Shown one piece after another: positions 37,253 through 45,711 of a stretch of 64,000 nucleotides of DNA. The notes under the pieces are model-generated. The model was given only the letters and a program-made list of their open reading frames with translations, searched no databases and was not told the DNA's origin. The stretch's first letter is position 1, and each line of letters begins with the position of its first letter. The position numbers and the translations under genes were made by a program. Origin of the DNA: Prochloraceae cyanobacterium PL24a_bin.78 (GTDB lineage: Bacteria; Cyanobacteriota; Cyanobacteriia; Cyanobacteriales; JANQIW01); contig JANQIW010000081.1 of assembly GCA_028281945.1 (NCBI GenBank), positions 57,212 through 121,211 of the forward strand. The letters run 5' to 3'.

Positions 37253-37972
37253 AGAAATTTTGACAATAATATATTACCTAGCTAAGATTAATCTAGAAAA
37301 TTTTTTCCTTGTATTTTCTATATAGCATTTTATTTTTTAATCTTGTACTTTTTATCAAGGATGCTCTTAAATATAGACTACAATTATAAAAGGTGATTTT
37401 TCCTATTCTCTTCGATCCTAATTGGAAAACATTTAACAGAAATCCTGATCAAATCTATAATTTACCTCTATCATCTTCTCCCTTTACAAAGATCAAATTC
37501 TAAGCAAAATCAAGATTTCCCACCCTAAAATTTTAAAATTTCTTAACAATATTAGCTCTGCTATAACCATAAACTCTATGAATTTCAATATATTTCTATA
37601 GCCATTAAAATTTTTCTATTGCTTTAAGATTTTTGCTTATTTTGTTTTAATAATTTTGATTCTTTTGAAAGTAAATCTAACTCAAGATTTATGTCATTAA
37701 ATCTTAAGATCATAAAATTGTTGACTAAGTTAAAAGAAAATTAAGATCTTCAATTACATCTTCAGGAATACAGAGGGTAACACTTTTCATGGGGCGATCT
37801 TTTTGTAATCTTTACTTCAATCTTTCAATTTTCATAGTCATTATCTTCTTTTGCGTGTAGCTTTACCAGCAGAAATAATTCTGATAATGTCAATTTCTAG
37901 ATAGAAAGTCGGTGTATCATATATTTAGTTTTTTGGCAAAATTAACGCGAGAACACACTTCTATTTTAACTT
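37253..37972. other. 720-base intergenic region
   Basis: Lies between divergent topA and ndhB and must hold both promoters; none can be placed confidently. The part at 37725-37918 contains degraded coding sequence on the minus strand, listed as a pseudogene. The remaining bases are AT-rich with no repeat or RNA signature that I can see. Confidence 0.5.
37725..37918 (-). pseudogene. debris of a type II toxin-antitoxin pair (BrnT-like plus antitoxin)
   Basis: Reading the minus strand from 37918, one frame gives a peptide ending EIDIIRIISAGKATRKRR and a stop. BrnT toxins end with a close match to 'IRIISARKATRKER...YE'. Shifting one base after KATRK restores EDNDYEN and a stop at 37825, the usual C-terminal flavour, so there is a frameshift. 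Further down, 37790-37725 reads MKSVTLCIPEDVIEDL then leaves the pattern and stops; this looks like an antitoxin fragment of the CopG/BrnA-adjacent kind. Both parts are short, so the toxin body and most of the antitoxin are gone. Family naming is from memory of these motifs. Confidence 0.5.
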
Positions 37973-39547
37973 ATGGATTTTTCTAGTCAGATCTTAGAAC
38001 AGCTTAATACAGGAGCAATTCTACCAGAAGGAATAGTCACAGTAACCTTGATGGTAGTCTTAATTGGAGATTTAATCGCAGGGCGTAGTTTTTCTCGTTT
38101 GCTTCCCTATGTAGCTATTGGTGGTTTGCTACTTAGCATATTTTTCCTTTACTCAGGTTGGAATGCTCAATCTCCTATGGCTTTTTTAGGTGCTTTCAAC
38201 TCCGATAATCTCAGTATCGTCTTCCGGGCGATTATTGCTTTATCTACCGTAGTAAGTATCTTACTTTCCATTACTTACATAGAGCGATCGGGAACTTCTC
38301 TAGCAGAGTTTATCGCCATTATGCTAACAGCAACCTTAGGGGGAATGTTTTTAGCTGGAGCCTCAGAATTAGTCATGATTTTTGTCTCTTTAGAAATGCT
38401 CAGTATTTCTTCTTATCTCATGACAGGCTACATGAAACGAGATACTCGCTCTAACGAAGCAGCCTTAAAATATCTTTTAATTGGGGCATCTAGTTCAGCG
38501 ATTTTTCTTTATGGGGCTTCTTTGCTGTATGGATTATCAGGTGGCCAAACCAAATTAGAATCCATCTCAAGTCAACTTAACAATCTTACTGGAATTGAAT
38601 CTTTAGGATTAGCCATTGCTTTAGTATTTATCATTGCAGGTTTAGCCTTCAAAATTTCTGCGGTACCTTTTCACCAGTGGACTCCAGATGTTTATGAAGG
38701 ATCTCCAACCCCTGTAGTAGCATTTCTTTCCGTTGGTTCAAAAGCAGCAGGTTTTGCCTTAACAATTCGTTTATTGGTAACAGCTTTTTCTGTACTAACA
38801 GAACAATGGCACTTTATTTTCACAGCTTTAGCCATTCTCAGTATGGTACTAGGAAATGTAGTTGCCCTAGCACAAACTAGCATGAAAAGAATGTTAGCTT
38901 ATTCTTCCATTGCTCAAGCCGGTTTCGTCATGATTGGTTTAGTTGCCGGTACTGATACAGGATATTCTAGTATGGTATTTTATCTTCTAGTTTATTTGTT
39001 TATGAACTTAGGCGCATTTGGTTGCGTAATCTTATTCTCTTTACGGACAGGAACTGACCAAATTAGTGAATATGCTGGTTTATATCAGAAAGATCCTTTA
39101 TTGACTTTATGTTTAAGTCTTTGTCTGCTTTCTTTAGGTGGAATTCCTCCATTAGTTGGATTTTTTGGGAAGATTTATCTGTTTTGGGCAGGTTGGCAAG
39201 CTGGATTATATACTTTAGTCTTAGTGGGTTTACTCACCAGTGTTGTGTCAATTTATTATTACATCCGTGTAGTAAAAATGATGGTAGTAAAAGAACCTCA
39301 AGAAATGTCCAACTCTGTTATAAATTATCCTGAAATTACTTGGAAATTACCAGGAATGCGCCCTTTACAAGTAGGTTTAGTTGTAACTTTAGTAGCAACT
39401 TCTTTAGCAGGTATACTATCCAATCCTCTTTTTACCATCGCAAGGGATTCTATTACTACCACTAAATTATTTCAACCTGTAGCTATGGATGAAACTCAAC
39501 CTGAAACTACTGAAGTTTCTCTAGTAACTCAAATTTCTGAGAAATAA
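37973..39547 (+). CDS. ndhB: NAD(P)H-quinone oxidoreductase subunit 2
   Basis: Membrane subunit of the cyanobacterial NDH-1 complex in the thylakoid, involved in respiration, cyclic electron flow and CO2 uptake. The 524-residue length, fourteen or so helices and conserved antiporter-type segments identify it: [20 protein letters not shown] with the essential Glu, [20 protein letters not shown], and [16 protein letters not shown]. It stands alone, as ndhB does in most cyanobacteria, with a hairpin about 115 bases beyond its stop. The ATG at 37973 gives the family N-terminus. Confidence 0.96.
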   Translation: MDFSSQILEQLNTGAILPEGIVTVTLMVVLIGDLIAGRSFSRLLPYVAIGGLLLSIFFLYSGWNAQSPMAFLGAFNSDNLSIVFRAIIALSTVVSILLSITYIERSGTSLAEFIAIMLTATLGGMFLAGASELVMIFVSLEMLSISSYLMTGYMKRDTRSNEAALKYLLIGASSSAIFLYGASLLYGLSGGQTKLESISSQLNNLTGIESLGLAIALVFIIAGLAFKISAVPFHQWTPDVYEGSPTPVVAFLSVGSKAAGFALTIRLLVTAFSVLTEQWHFIFTALAILSMVLGNVVALAQTSMKRMLAYSSIAQAGFVMIGLVAGTDTGYSSMVFYLLVYLFMNLGAFGCVILFSLRTGTDQISEYAGLYQKDPLLTLCLSLCLLSLGGIPPLVGFFGKIYLFWAGWQAGLYTLVLVGLLTSVVSIYYYIRVVKMMVVKEPQEMSNSVINYPEITWKLPGMRPLQVGLVVTLVATSLAGILSNPLFTIARDSITTTKLFQPVAMDETQPETTEVSLVTQISEK

Positions 39548-39662
39548 ATTTTACTTGATTAAGTAGTCTATCATTTAATCAACTACTGGCAATGGTGTTT
39601 GGATTTGAATTTCAAAAATTCATTTTCTACTAATTAAAATTCAGGATTAGGATAAAATAATA

Positions 39663-39683
39663 GGGTGAGGTACTACCTTGCCC
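39663..39683 (+). terminator. hairpin downstream of ndhB
   Basis: GGGTGAGGT and ACCTTGCCC pair over nine positions (two G-T pairs) around a three-base loop. The following bases are pyrimidine-rich but not an uninterrupted T run, so this is either a weak terminator or an mRNA 3'-end stabiliser for ndhB. Confidence 0.4.
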
Positions 39684-39840
39684 TTCAACTTTTGTATCCT
39701 TATTTTACAATATTTACTCACAATCTTGGTTAATTACTAAATTAGCTAATATAATAGAACATAAGAAACTTCTAGTATAAATAAATATCAATTCAAAAAA
39801 TACACACTTAATTTATTACTTAAAATCGTGAGGTAGATTA

Positions 39841-40380
39841 ATGTCTTTGACAATTTCCGATCTCGAAAAACTACAAAGTGAAAATCCTAATTTGAAATTT
39901 GAACTACAAGATGGAGAGATTATTGTCATGAGTCCATCAGATTATCTTTCTGAGGAAGTGGGCAGCGAATTAGTTACTTTATTGCATAATTGGGTTAAAC
40001 CAAGACAATTGGGGAGAGTTACAGGCTCCTCGGCAGGTTTTATCATGCCCAATGGTAATTTACTTGCTCCTGATGTGGCATTTGTTTCTGCTACCAAATT
40101 AAAAGAAAGTCCTCGATCGTATGCCCAAGTTGTACCTGATTTAGTCATTGAAGTCAAATCAAAAAGCGATCGCCTTAAGAAACTCCAACAAAAAATCGAG
40201 CAATTCATCGAGTTAGGAGTTACTGTAGCAATACTCATGGATCCTGATACCCATACAATTCAAATCTATCGTCAAAATACTAATCCAGTAGACTTAGGAG
40301 ATAATGATACTTTAACAATTCCAGAGCTTTTCCCAGGATGGCAAGTGAAAGTAAAAGATTTATGGCCTGTAGTGTTTTAA
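39841..40380 (+). CDS. Uma2 family endonuclease-like protein, copy 1
   Basis: Protein of 179 residues of the Uma2/DUF820 family, a PD-(D/E)XK nuclease fold that is greatly expanded in cyanobacteria and of unsettled biological role. Candidate catalytic residues are Asp in LAPDVAFVS (about residue 78) and Glu and Lys in VIEVKSKSD (about 103-105). The N-terminus (LTISDLEKLQSENPNLKFEL, then GEIIVMSP) is standard. GAGGT lies seven bases before the ATG. All catalytic positions are kept, so it may be active. Its near twin follows directly. Confidence 0.88.
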   Translation: MSLTISDLEKLQSENPNLKFELQDGEIIVMSPSDYLSEEVGSELVTLLHNWVKPRQLGRVTGSSAGFIMPNGNLLAPDVAFVSATKLKESPRSYAQVVPDLVIEVKSKSDRLKKLQQKIEQFIELGVTVAILMDPDTHTIQIYRQNTNPVDLGDNDTLTIPELFPGWQVKVKDLWPVVF

Positions 40381-40461
40381 CATTTTATTAAAAAAAAATT
40401 ATTTAAAAGTACTAATTCAATCTTGTTACTTAAATATTACTTAAAATCGTGAGGTAGATTA

Positions 40462-41001
40462 ATGTCTTTAACAATTTCCGATCTCGAAAAACTACAAAGT
40501 GAAAATCCAAATTTGAAATTTGAACTACAAGATGGAGAGATTATTGTTATGAGTCCATCAGATTATCTTTCTGAGGAAGTGGGCAGCGAATTACTACGTT
40601 TATTATCTAATTGGGTTAAATCTAAACAATTGGGGAGAGTTACAGGCTCCTCGGCAGGTTTTATCATGCCCAATGGGAATTTACTTGCTCCTGATGTGGC
40701 ATTTGTTTCTGCTGCCAAATTAAAAGAAAGTCCTCGATCGTATGCGGAAGTTGTACCTGATTTAGTCATTGAAGTCAAATCAAAAAGCGATCGCCTTAAG
40801 AAACTCCAACAAAAAATCCAGCAATTCATCGAATTAGGAGTTACTGTAGCAATACTCATGGATCCTGATACCCATACAATTCAAATCTATCGTCAAAATA
40901 CTAATCCATTAGAGTTAGGAGATAATGACACACTAACCATCCCTGAACTTTTCCCAGGATGGCAAGTGAAAGTCAAAGATTTATGGCCTGTGATATTTTA
41001 A
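40462..41001 (+). CDS. Uma2 family endonuclease-like protein, copy 2
   Basis: Twin of the preceding gene: 179 residues, 168 identical, same ribosome binding site (GAGGT) and same putative Asp, Glu-x-Lys catalytic set. Changes are concentrated around residues 45-55 (VTLLHNWVKPRQ becomes LRLLSNWVKSKQ) and are otherwise conservative (T to A, Q to E, E to Q, V to L, D to E, V to I). No disruption is present, so both copies appear maintained. The duplication is recent, judging by near identity at DNA level. Confidence 0.88.
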   Translation: MSLTISDLEKLQSENPNLKFELQDGEIIVMSPSDYLSEEVGSELLRLLSNWVKSKQLGRVTGSSAGFIMPNGNLLAPDVAFVSAAKLKESPRSYAEVVPDLVIEVKSKSDRLKKLQQKIQQFIELGVTVAILMDPDTHTIQIYRQNTNPLELGDNDTLTIPELFPGWQVKVKDLWPVIF

Positions 41002-41012
41002 CGATGTAAATA

Positions 41013-41219
41013 CTAGATATAGCTGCGTTTATTTTTGATTTCGTCAGTATCATGAACAACTCTAGTAGTAATTTTTTGCTTTTTATTTTTTAATAACAAC
41101 TGTTTTTGGAAAACAAAGTTATTTAATTTTATAAATATTCTATTTAAAAGCTGGATGATATAGGATAATATCCAAGTTATTAAAAGTTTTAAGGCGGTAT
41201 AAAAAGATTTTATTTTCAT
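41013..41219 (-). CDS. possible small membrane protein, doubtful
   Basis: Open frame of 68 codons on the minus strand, 24 bases downstream of the HTH/TPR gene. It would encode a basic start, one hydrophobic helix (ALKLLITWILSYIIQLL) and a Lys/Arg-rich tail. I see no Shine-Dalgarno sequence and recognise no family. Composition alone (AT-rich DNA gives Ile, Leu, Lys, Asn) could explain it, so this is only a candidate. Confidence 0.2.
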   Translation of the reverse strand: MKIKSFYTALKLLITWILSYIIQLLNRIFIKLNNFVFQKQLLLKNKKQKITTRVVHDTDEIKNKRSYI

Positions 41220-41243
41220 TGTGTATAATAAATTTATTATGGT

Positions 41244-42302
41244 TTACAAACTTTTTAATTCTTCAAGTTGTTGCTGCCACCAGTCATCAAGACCTTCAAA
41301 AGCTCGTTGATAATCATTCAATATTTTCTTATAAGAAGATAAATTCAAATCATGTTTAGCATTTTTTAAAGTAATTTTGTATTTGAACAAGCTAGATTTT
41401 GCTAATTCATCATAATATTTATACTCTTCTGTATTTGCTGGATACTTTTTAAATACTTGAATGAAGAAATCAACCATATTCCATGTTGGAACTAAATCGC
41501 AAGGACAGAAAAATACCGCTTTTTGATAGAATAAATAAGCTGAGAATATATATTTTTCATCTAATTTTTGTTCAACAAGTTCCTGAAACACCCCTGCTAA
41601 AAAATTATAAATTTGACTTTTATGTTCATTTTTTTCTCTAAAACTTTGATCTTTAGTTTCTTCAAGACGAGCTAAAGCAAAATCACAAATAAAAAGAGAA
41701 TTTTTATATGATTTTAGTTTATCGTAACACCTAGCTATTTTAATTAAAACTCCAATCATATGAGGATTAATTATCAATGCCTCTTGATAAAAACTAATAG
41801 CCTTGCTGAAATCTTTTTGCTTAGAGCTTTCATCCCCTTTTTTGATAATAGTAGTTACTTCTAAATCAGAAGAAGTATTTAACTTGATTTTTGTCTTCAA
41901 TCGCTCTTCTAAAGAAGTTATGATAATAGAAGCTTTAGGTATATTTCGATCATGACTATTATTGGAGATAAAATCCAAATTCAATAAATCTTTTTTCAAA
42001 ACTTTAAGAGAGGGATATTTATACCCAGCTTCAGCCAAAAGTTTAGAAATTTTGTTCCAAGCTATTTTTTCTTCATCAACCAATTGAGAAATATATGGGT
42101 AAAGTCTTCTTGATAACTCTGTTCTCAAAGCAGAGGCTGTCCAGAATATTTCAGAAGCTATTGCTTTAGGATTATGATCTGATAGTAAACCTCGTATACA
42201 AGTTCTCTCCCATTCTGTAAGTGGATTTTGTTTGATATATGCTAAATCTCTATACAAACAATCTAAATCCCAATCCATTATTGCTTGTGAAAAAGCTTCC
42301 AT
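41244..42302 (-). CDS. HTH-like plus TPR-repeat protein
   Basis: Protein of 352 residues. Residues ~30-75 (TEWERTCIRGLLSDHNPKAI, then ALRTELSRRLYPYISQLV) match the LuxR-like helix-turn-helix block at the N-terminus of many cyanobacterial NTPase and repeat proteins ('...RGLLxGxSPKEIA...VRxxLSxxLYPYI'). Residues ~155-330 contain tetratricopeptide-like repeats, for example SSKQKDFSKAISFYQEALII and LIKIARCYDKLKSYKNSLFI. There is no NTPase or effector domain. It may bind DNA or dock to larger HTH-containing effectors; this is inference. It is downstream of a 1.4-kb non-coding region. Confidence 0.7.
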   Translation of the reverse strand: MEAFSQAIMDWDLDCLYRDLAYIKQNPLTEWERTCIRGLLSDHNPKAIASEIFWTASALRTELSRRLYPYISQLVDEEKIAWNKISKLLAEAGYKYPSLKVLKKDLLNLDFISNNSHDRNIPKASIIITSLEERLKTKIKLNTSSDLEVTTIIKKGDESSKQKDFSKAISFYQEALIINPHMIGVLIKIARCYDKLKSYKNSLFICDFALARLEETKDQSFREKNEHKSQIYNFLAGVFQELVEQKLDEKYIFSAYLFYQKAVFFCPCDLVPTWNMVDFFIQVFKKYPANTEEYKYYDELAKSSLFKYKITLKNAKHDLNLSSYKKILNDYQRAFEGLDDWWQQQLEELKSL

Positions 42303-42664
42303 GGTAAAACCTTATCTCCCTATTAATTTGATTTCTAGTTTTGGTGTTAAATTCACTTTTTAATTTTCTTAATAATTATTCTAAATCTAATTAAAAGATA
42401 ATGTCACCTATCAAGAAAATAGGAGCAAGATTTTTTTTAAAAAAATTAGAACTTTTCCTCTCAAAAAACTTAAATAATACATACTAATTTATCTTTACAC
42501 AATCTTTAAAAAGAAATATATTACTCTTTTTGAATCCTTGTTATAATATACTTTCCTAAAAATTCTTAAATTAAAGTATTTTTGTTCTGAACAACTAATG
42601 ATTAATCTTGAACAATGATTAATCTTCAACAAAATACAATATTAATGTATTAAAATTCAAAGAC

Positions 42665-42790
42665 CTAACGTCGTATAAGACCTAACGGTTTAAAATTTTT
42701 ATCAGTTGTGCTCCGGTTTTTTGTCAGTTAAGCTATAGTCATGAAAGTTAAAAAACCTTCAAACATCAATTATCAAACACCTAAAGGAGA
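42665..42790 (+). repeat. leader module, first divergent copy
   Basis: Contains GACCTAACG twice, then ATCAGTT, CAGTTAAGCTATAGTCATGAAA and later AAAGGAG. The order and spacing match the units at 44788-45003 (GCCTAAC, ATCAGTT, AGTTAAACTAGAGTCATGAAA, AAGGAGG). The ATG here opens a 36-codon frame (42741-42851) of uncertain meaning; in the downstream units the same ATG opens only 5-8 codons. It could be a structured RNA leader or a peptide-leader element. Confidence 0.5.
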
Positions 42791-43197
42791 AAATTTAACG
42801 AAACAAAAAAGATTTAAATTTATCAAATTTCCTGTTGAAATTCTTGTATAGATTAAATCAGGCTTCACAGTAAGACCATGATTATTGTCGAAATAGAAAT
42901 ATTAGGGGAGAGATCCCTACCTTGGAACTATTATAGATTTTGGGTTAGGAAATATAAAATACAAGAATTTTCCCATTATTAAAATCTTGATTAATTGGTT
43001 TTAACTTACTTAAAGTTAGAAATGGGATTTTTTAAGAAATCAAATTACTTTATATATAAACTTCAGTAGTTTGAAATCAGGCATTTTTTAATTAGCTAGA
43101 GCTTGCTAAAAAAGTCCAAAAATCTAATCTGATGTCCAGAAAGCTTATGAAATCGGGATTTGTTTCTATAGAGGTAATTCGATTTGGCAAAAATTTT

Positions 43198-43310
43198 TAG
43201 GGATAATGATCGCGTTTTTGAGGGTTAAAGGTTATAGCTTTGCACTTTTTTGTTTAAAAAGCTTGAAATCCTTGTATAGCAATCATTGTATACTCGTTCA
43301 GCAAACCCTA
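43198..43310. mobile_element. possible transposon-end remnant or MITE
   Basis: About 113 bp whose right end (CGTTCAGCAAACCCTA) is imperfectly inverted at the left (TAGGGATAATGATCG). The interior carries no frame. The right end resembles, from memory, termini of cyanobacterial IS elements that end in AGCAAACCCTA. Similarity of the two ends is only moderate, so this is tentative. Confidence 0.25.
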
Positions 43311-43493
43311 GCTAAAAGATTAAATTCCATTACCAGATAATGTTTATCTCATTAACTCACTTCTCGTTGACATTAATATTGCTTAGAGGATGAAGATTAA
43401 GAATAAAACTTGGTCATTCAAATTAAAAAATACAATGCTTTTTAGCATAATAACTTGATTAATAGTTATAGAAATTACTATCAAATAGTAATC

Positions 43494-43555
43494 TGAAGAC
43501 CAATAATCAGTTTCTCAATGGTTTAAGTTTAATTTGCGTAAATATTATTAAACCA
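43494..43555 (+). promoter_or_regulatory. promoter-proximal repeat block, copy A
   Basis: The block TGAAGACCAATAATCA, TTTCTCAA, TTTAAGTTTAATTTGCGTAA, TATTAAACCA lies 165-225 bases upstream of the PEP-CTERM ATG. Very similar blocks occur at 45277-45340 and 45712-45773. The position suggests a promoter or regulator-binding region shared by the locus. Confidence 0.5.
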
Positions 43556-43718
43556 AAAGTTGAAAAAAATATCATTTTTCTAAAATAGTGTTCGAGTTGA
43601 TGTGAAATTTATTTCCAACTGTCTATTTTTCTCATCTATCTCTTTCAACTTTAAAGAAAATTGATCTAGCACAAACATAGACAACACAACAATATATCGA
43701 AGAGGAAATAATAATACC

Positions 43719-44510
43719 ATGAAAAATCTAATCACAACAACCGCTGCTGCCGCTGCAATCCTTCTTAGTGGATTCTCTACTTCTGTTCAAGCGTCTCAAG
43801 AAGAAATTATTTTTGATTTGACATTAGATGGTGGATTAGGAATCGACGGAGAACCAAATTTTGATCCATTTGATCTTCTAAATCTTCCAGAGATTATCAT
43901 TCTTAACCCATCAGATATCTCAATCCAAACTAGCACCGGGGATTTGGAAGGGCTTAATATTAATGATATCACTGTAGCAGAAAATATAACTTTTGAGCAA
44001 GATTCTAATGGTAATTTTATCTTAGTCTCTCCAGTTGGAGAAGGTAACCCTTTTGTCTCCGTTAATAATGTTCCTCTTGCTAGTCTTGCCAGTGAAGAAG
44101 ATGCTGATGATATTGGTAATGGTGTAGGGCTTCTTGAATTCTTTTTTGAAGAGCCACAACCTCTTTTCAATGAGACTATTGTCAGTACTTCTGAGATTTT
44201 GACAAGCGTAACTTTTGGTTTAGAAGGAAGCAATCCTCAAGCTAGTTTTACTTTGTTTAGTGTAGATCCATTACTGGGGGAAATTATCGACGAGATCGAT
44301 CAAGGAGAAACAACCATTACTTTTAGTTCTAGTATTACTCAAGGAAATAATGAAGTATTAGATATCACTTTAGAAGTTAATGACGAGTTTGAATTTATTC
44401 CTAATGCTGTTGTACCCGAACCAAGTACAGCTATTGCTTTAATCAGTTTAGGGCTTTTCGGATTGCATAACAGAATAAAGAGAAATTCCAAATCTTCCAA
44501 TAATAACTAG
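43719..44510 (+). CDS. PEP-CTERM sorted exported protein
   Basis: Protein of 263 residues with a signal peptide (TTTAAAAAILLSGFSTSVQA, cleaved near residue 26) and a C-terminal PEP-CTERM signal: VPEPST, hydrophobic AIALISLGLFGL, then basic RIKRNSK. The body is acidic and beta-rich without a known domain. It is expected to be exported, held by its C-terminus and released or attached by a cyanoexosortase. GAAGAGGAAA lies upstream of the ATG. It has long untranslated flanks on both sides and the flanks are duplicated downstream around a deleted copy, which makes the locus a small gene family in decay. Confidence 0.8.
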   Translation: MKNLITTTAAAAAILLSGFSTSVQASQEEIIFDLTLDGGLGIDGEPNFDPFDLLNLPEIIILNPSDISIQTSTGDLEGLNINDITVAENITFEQDSNGNFILVSPVGEGNPFVSVNNVPLASLASEEDADDIGNGVGLLEFFFEEPQPLFNETIVSTSEILTSVTFGLEGSNPQASFTLFSVDPLLGEIIDEIDQGETTITFSSSITQGNNEVLDITLEVNDEFEFIPNAVVPEPSTAIALISLGLFGLHNRIKRNSKSSNNN

Positions 44511-44655
44511 AATAGTTTAACCATTTAGAGATCAAGTAAAAAGATCAGAAGTTATTCTTACAATTAATTTCTTTCCCTTTTTACCCTTAGATCCCATTTG
44601 TAATTGATTTCGTTTTCATTAGTTTTGATTATTTTAATTTTCTTAATTTATTTAC

Positions 44656-44698
44656 TTCCAAGAGTTAGACAGTATCAGTTGCTTGTCAGCCCTTGGAA
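44656..44698 (+). terminator. conserved 3' hairpin after the PEP-CTERM gene
   Basis: TTCCAAGAGTT pairs with GCCCTTGGAA (one mismatch and one G-T pair), then GGAATTTTTAT. It lies about 145 bases beyond the stop. The homologous hairpin at 45588-45630 is a perfect 12-bp pair with changed stem bases, which supports a selected structure. It is either a terminator or an mRNA 3'-end element. Confidence 0.55.
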
Positions 44699-44787
44699 TT
44701 TTTATATAGGGCTATTTTTTTGATGAGACAATGATTTGATTTTTTCTTGAAAAGGAGATTAAGTTATACAAGCCTCATATTGTATCA

Positions 44788-45003
44788 GCCTAACAAAGCA
44801 TCAGTTACACTAAGTTTTAGTTTGAGTTAAACTAGAGTCATGAAACAAAAAAACTAAGGAGGTAAACAAACAAATAAACAATATTCAATATTTGCCTAAC
44901 AGAGCGTCAGTTACACCAGGTTTTAGTTTGAGTTAAACTAGAATCATGAAACAAAAAAAACTAAGGAGGTAAATAAATAAACAAATAAACAATATTCAAT
45001 ATC
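44788..45003 (+). repeat. two tandem ~108-bp leader units
   Basis: Units 44788-44893 (106 bp) and 44894-45003 (110 bp) are nearly identical: GCCTAACA, CATCAGTTACAC (GTCAG in unit 2), GTTTTAGTTTGAGTTAAACT, AGAGTCATGAAACAAAAAAA, CTAAGGAGGTAAA, AATAAACAATATTCAATAT. Differences are a few substitutions, one extra A and a 4-base AAAT/AAAC insertion. AAGGAGG follows a five-codon frame (ATG...TAA) in unit 1 and lies inside an eight-codon one in unit 2; no gene starts after either. A third GCCTTA begins at 45004 but diverges. Confidence 0.85.
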
Positions 45004-45276
45004 GCCTTATGAAATTTAATCTTACAAACTCTAACATAGATCCAATCTAGTTTCTTAATAACAACATGATTATTGTTGGATTAGAGATCTTCAAGATTAA
45101 TACCCAGTTTGGAACTAATCTAAACTATGGGCTAGAAAATCTTAATTTAAACTTTTTTGCCCACTTCTGAGTTTCAAACCTTTGTTTTTAGTATTTAGGT
45201 TTTTTCTTATAATCACTAACAACAATATACAACAACAACAACAACAATTTGCTTATATCTAATTAATTAGTGATCT

Positions 45277-45340
45277 TGAGGACGAACAATTTTTCAACTG
45301 CGTACTTTAAGTTTGATTTGCTTAATTTTGATTATATCAT
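45277..45340 (+). promoter_or_regulatory. promoter-proximal repeat block, copy B
   Basis: Shares with copy A (43494-43555) TTGAGGACGAACAAT, TTTCAA, TTTAAGTTTGATTTGC and the following TTAA/ATTAT. It lies about 150-210 bases before the start-codon remnant at 45488, the same arrangement as copy A before the intact gene. Confidence 0.45.
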
Positions 45341-45487
45341 AATTGCTTGTTTTATGACAAGACTTAAAAGATCAAAATTTTTAATAAATAATAACCGTAA
45401 GATCACTATAAATGGAGACTAAATGCTTCTGTTAGATTGTAAGAAGCTGCAAGGATATCAACTCATTCCATCGCAAATTATAATAAT

Positions 45488-45541
45488 ATGAAAAAATTCT
45501 TAAAAATAACTACTTTAATTGCTTCACCTATTTGTAATTGA
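45488..45541 (+). pseudogene. PEP-CTERM gene remnant: start region fused to 3' flank
   Basis: ATG followed by MKKFLKITTLIAS, the start of a signal peptide, then PICN and a stop. From CCTATTTGTAATTGATTT onward the DNA matches the 3' flank of the intact PEP-CTERM gene (CCATTTGTAATTGATTTC at about 44594-44611) and continues through the same hairpin. The whole coding body of about 730 bases is missing. The bases just before the ATG (ATCGCAAATTATAATAAT) also resemble the intact copy. This is best read as an internal deletion in a duplicated locus. Confidence 0.65.
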
Positions 45542-45587
45542 TTTTATTTTCATTTGTTTTGATTGTTTTGATTGTTTTGATTGTTTT

Positions 45588-45630
45588 TTCCAAGAGTTAT
45601 AGTATATCAATTGCCGGTTAACTCTTGGAA
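45588..45630 (+). terminator. conserved 3' hairpin, second copy
   Basis: TTCCAAGAGTTA and TAACTCTTGGAA form a perfect 12-bp inverted repeat around a 19-base loop, in the 3' flank of the deleted PEP-CTERM copy. Flanking bases match those of the hairpin at 44656-44698. A 9-bp tandem repeat TTTTGATTG precedes it (about 45556-45585). Confidence 0.55.
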
Positions 45631-45711
45631 TTCTTCTATGAGAATATTTTTGATCTTATGAAGAGAAGATCTTCAATATTTTTGAAAACAAGTTTAAATT
45701 AAATAATTAAT

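Larger units (their letters stand above)
39815..41001 (+). repeat. tandem duplication of a 566-bp unit carrying a Uma2 gene
   Basis: Units at 39815-40380 and 40436-41001 have the same length and align without gaps. They start 26 bases before the ATG (ATTACTTAAAATCGTGAGGT is shared) and end at the stop. A 55-base AT-rich spacer separates them. The encoded proteins differ at 11 of 179 positions. Confidence 0.9.
42303..43718. other. 1.4-kb non-coding region upstream of the PEP-CTERM gene
   Basis: No convincing gene on either strand. It holds the first copy of modules that recur after the PEP-CTERM gene: a leader block (about 42665-42790), a block around CATGATTATTGT (42877-42960, recurring at 45065-45145) and a promoter-proximal block (43494-43555). 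A possible transposon-end remnant lies at 43198-43310. Each is listed separately where it merits an entry. Confidence 0.7.

Noticed and set aside
39942..40859. Minus-strand frames of 98 codons in both Uma2 copies
   Set aside because: They duplicate along with the Uma2 genes, but the plus-strand frame carries the recognised family motifs and the ribosome binding site.
42741..42851. 36-codon open frame starting at the conserved ATG of the first leader block
   Set aside because: The same ATG opens only 5-8 codons in the downstream copies, so the peptide is not conserved; treated as part of the leader.
45226..45247. CAA/ACA microsatellite
   Set aside because: A short simple repeat in non-coding sequence; noted in the region entry but not a separate signal.
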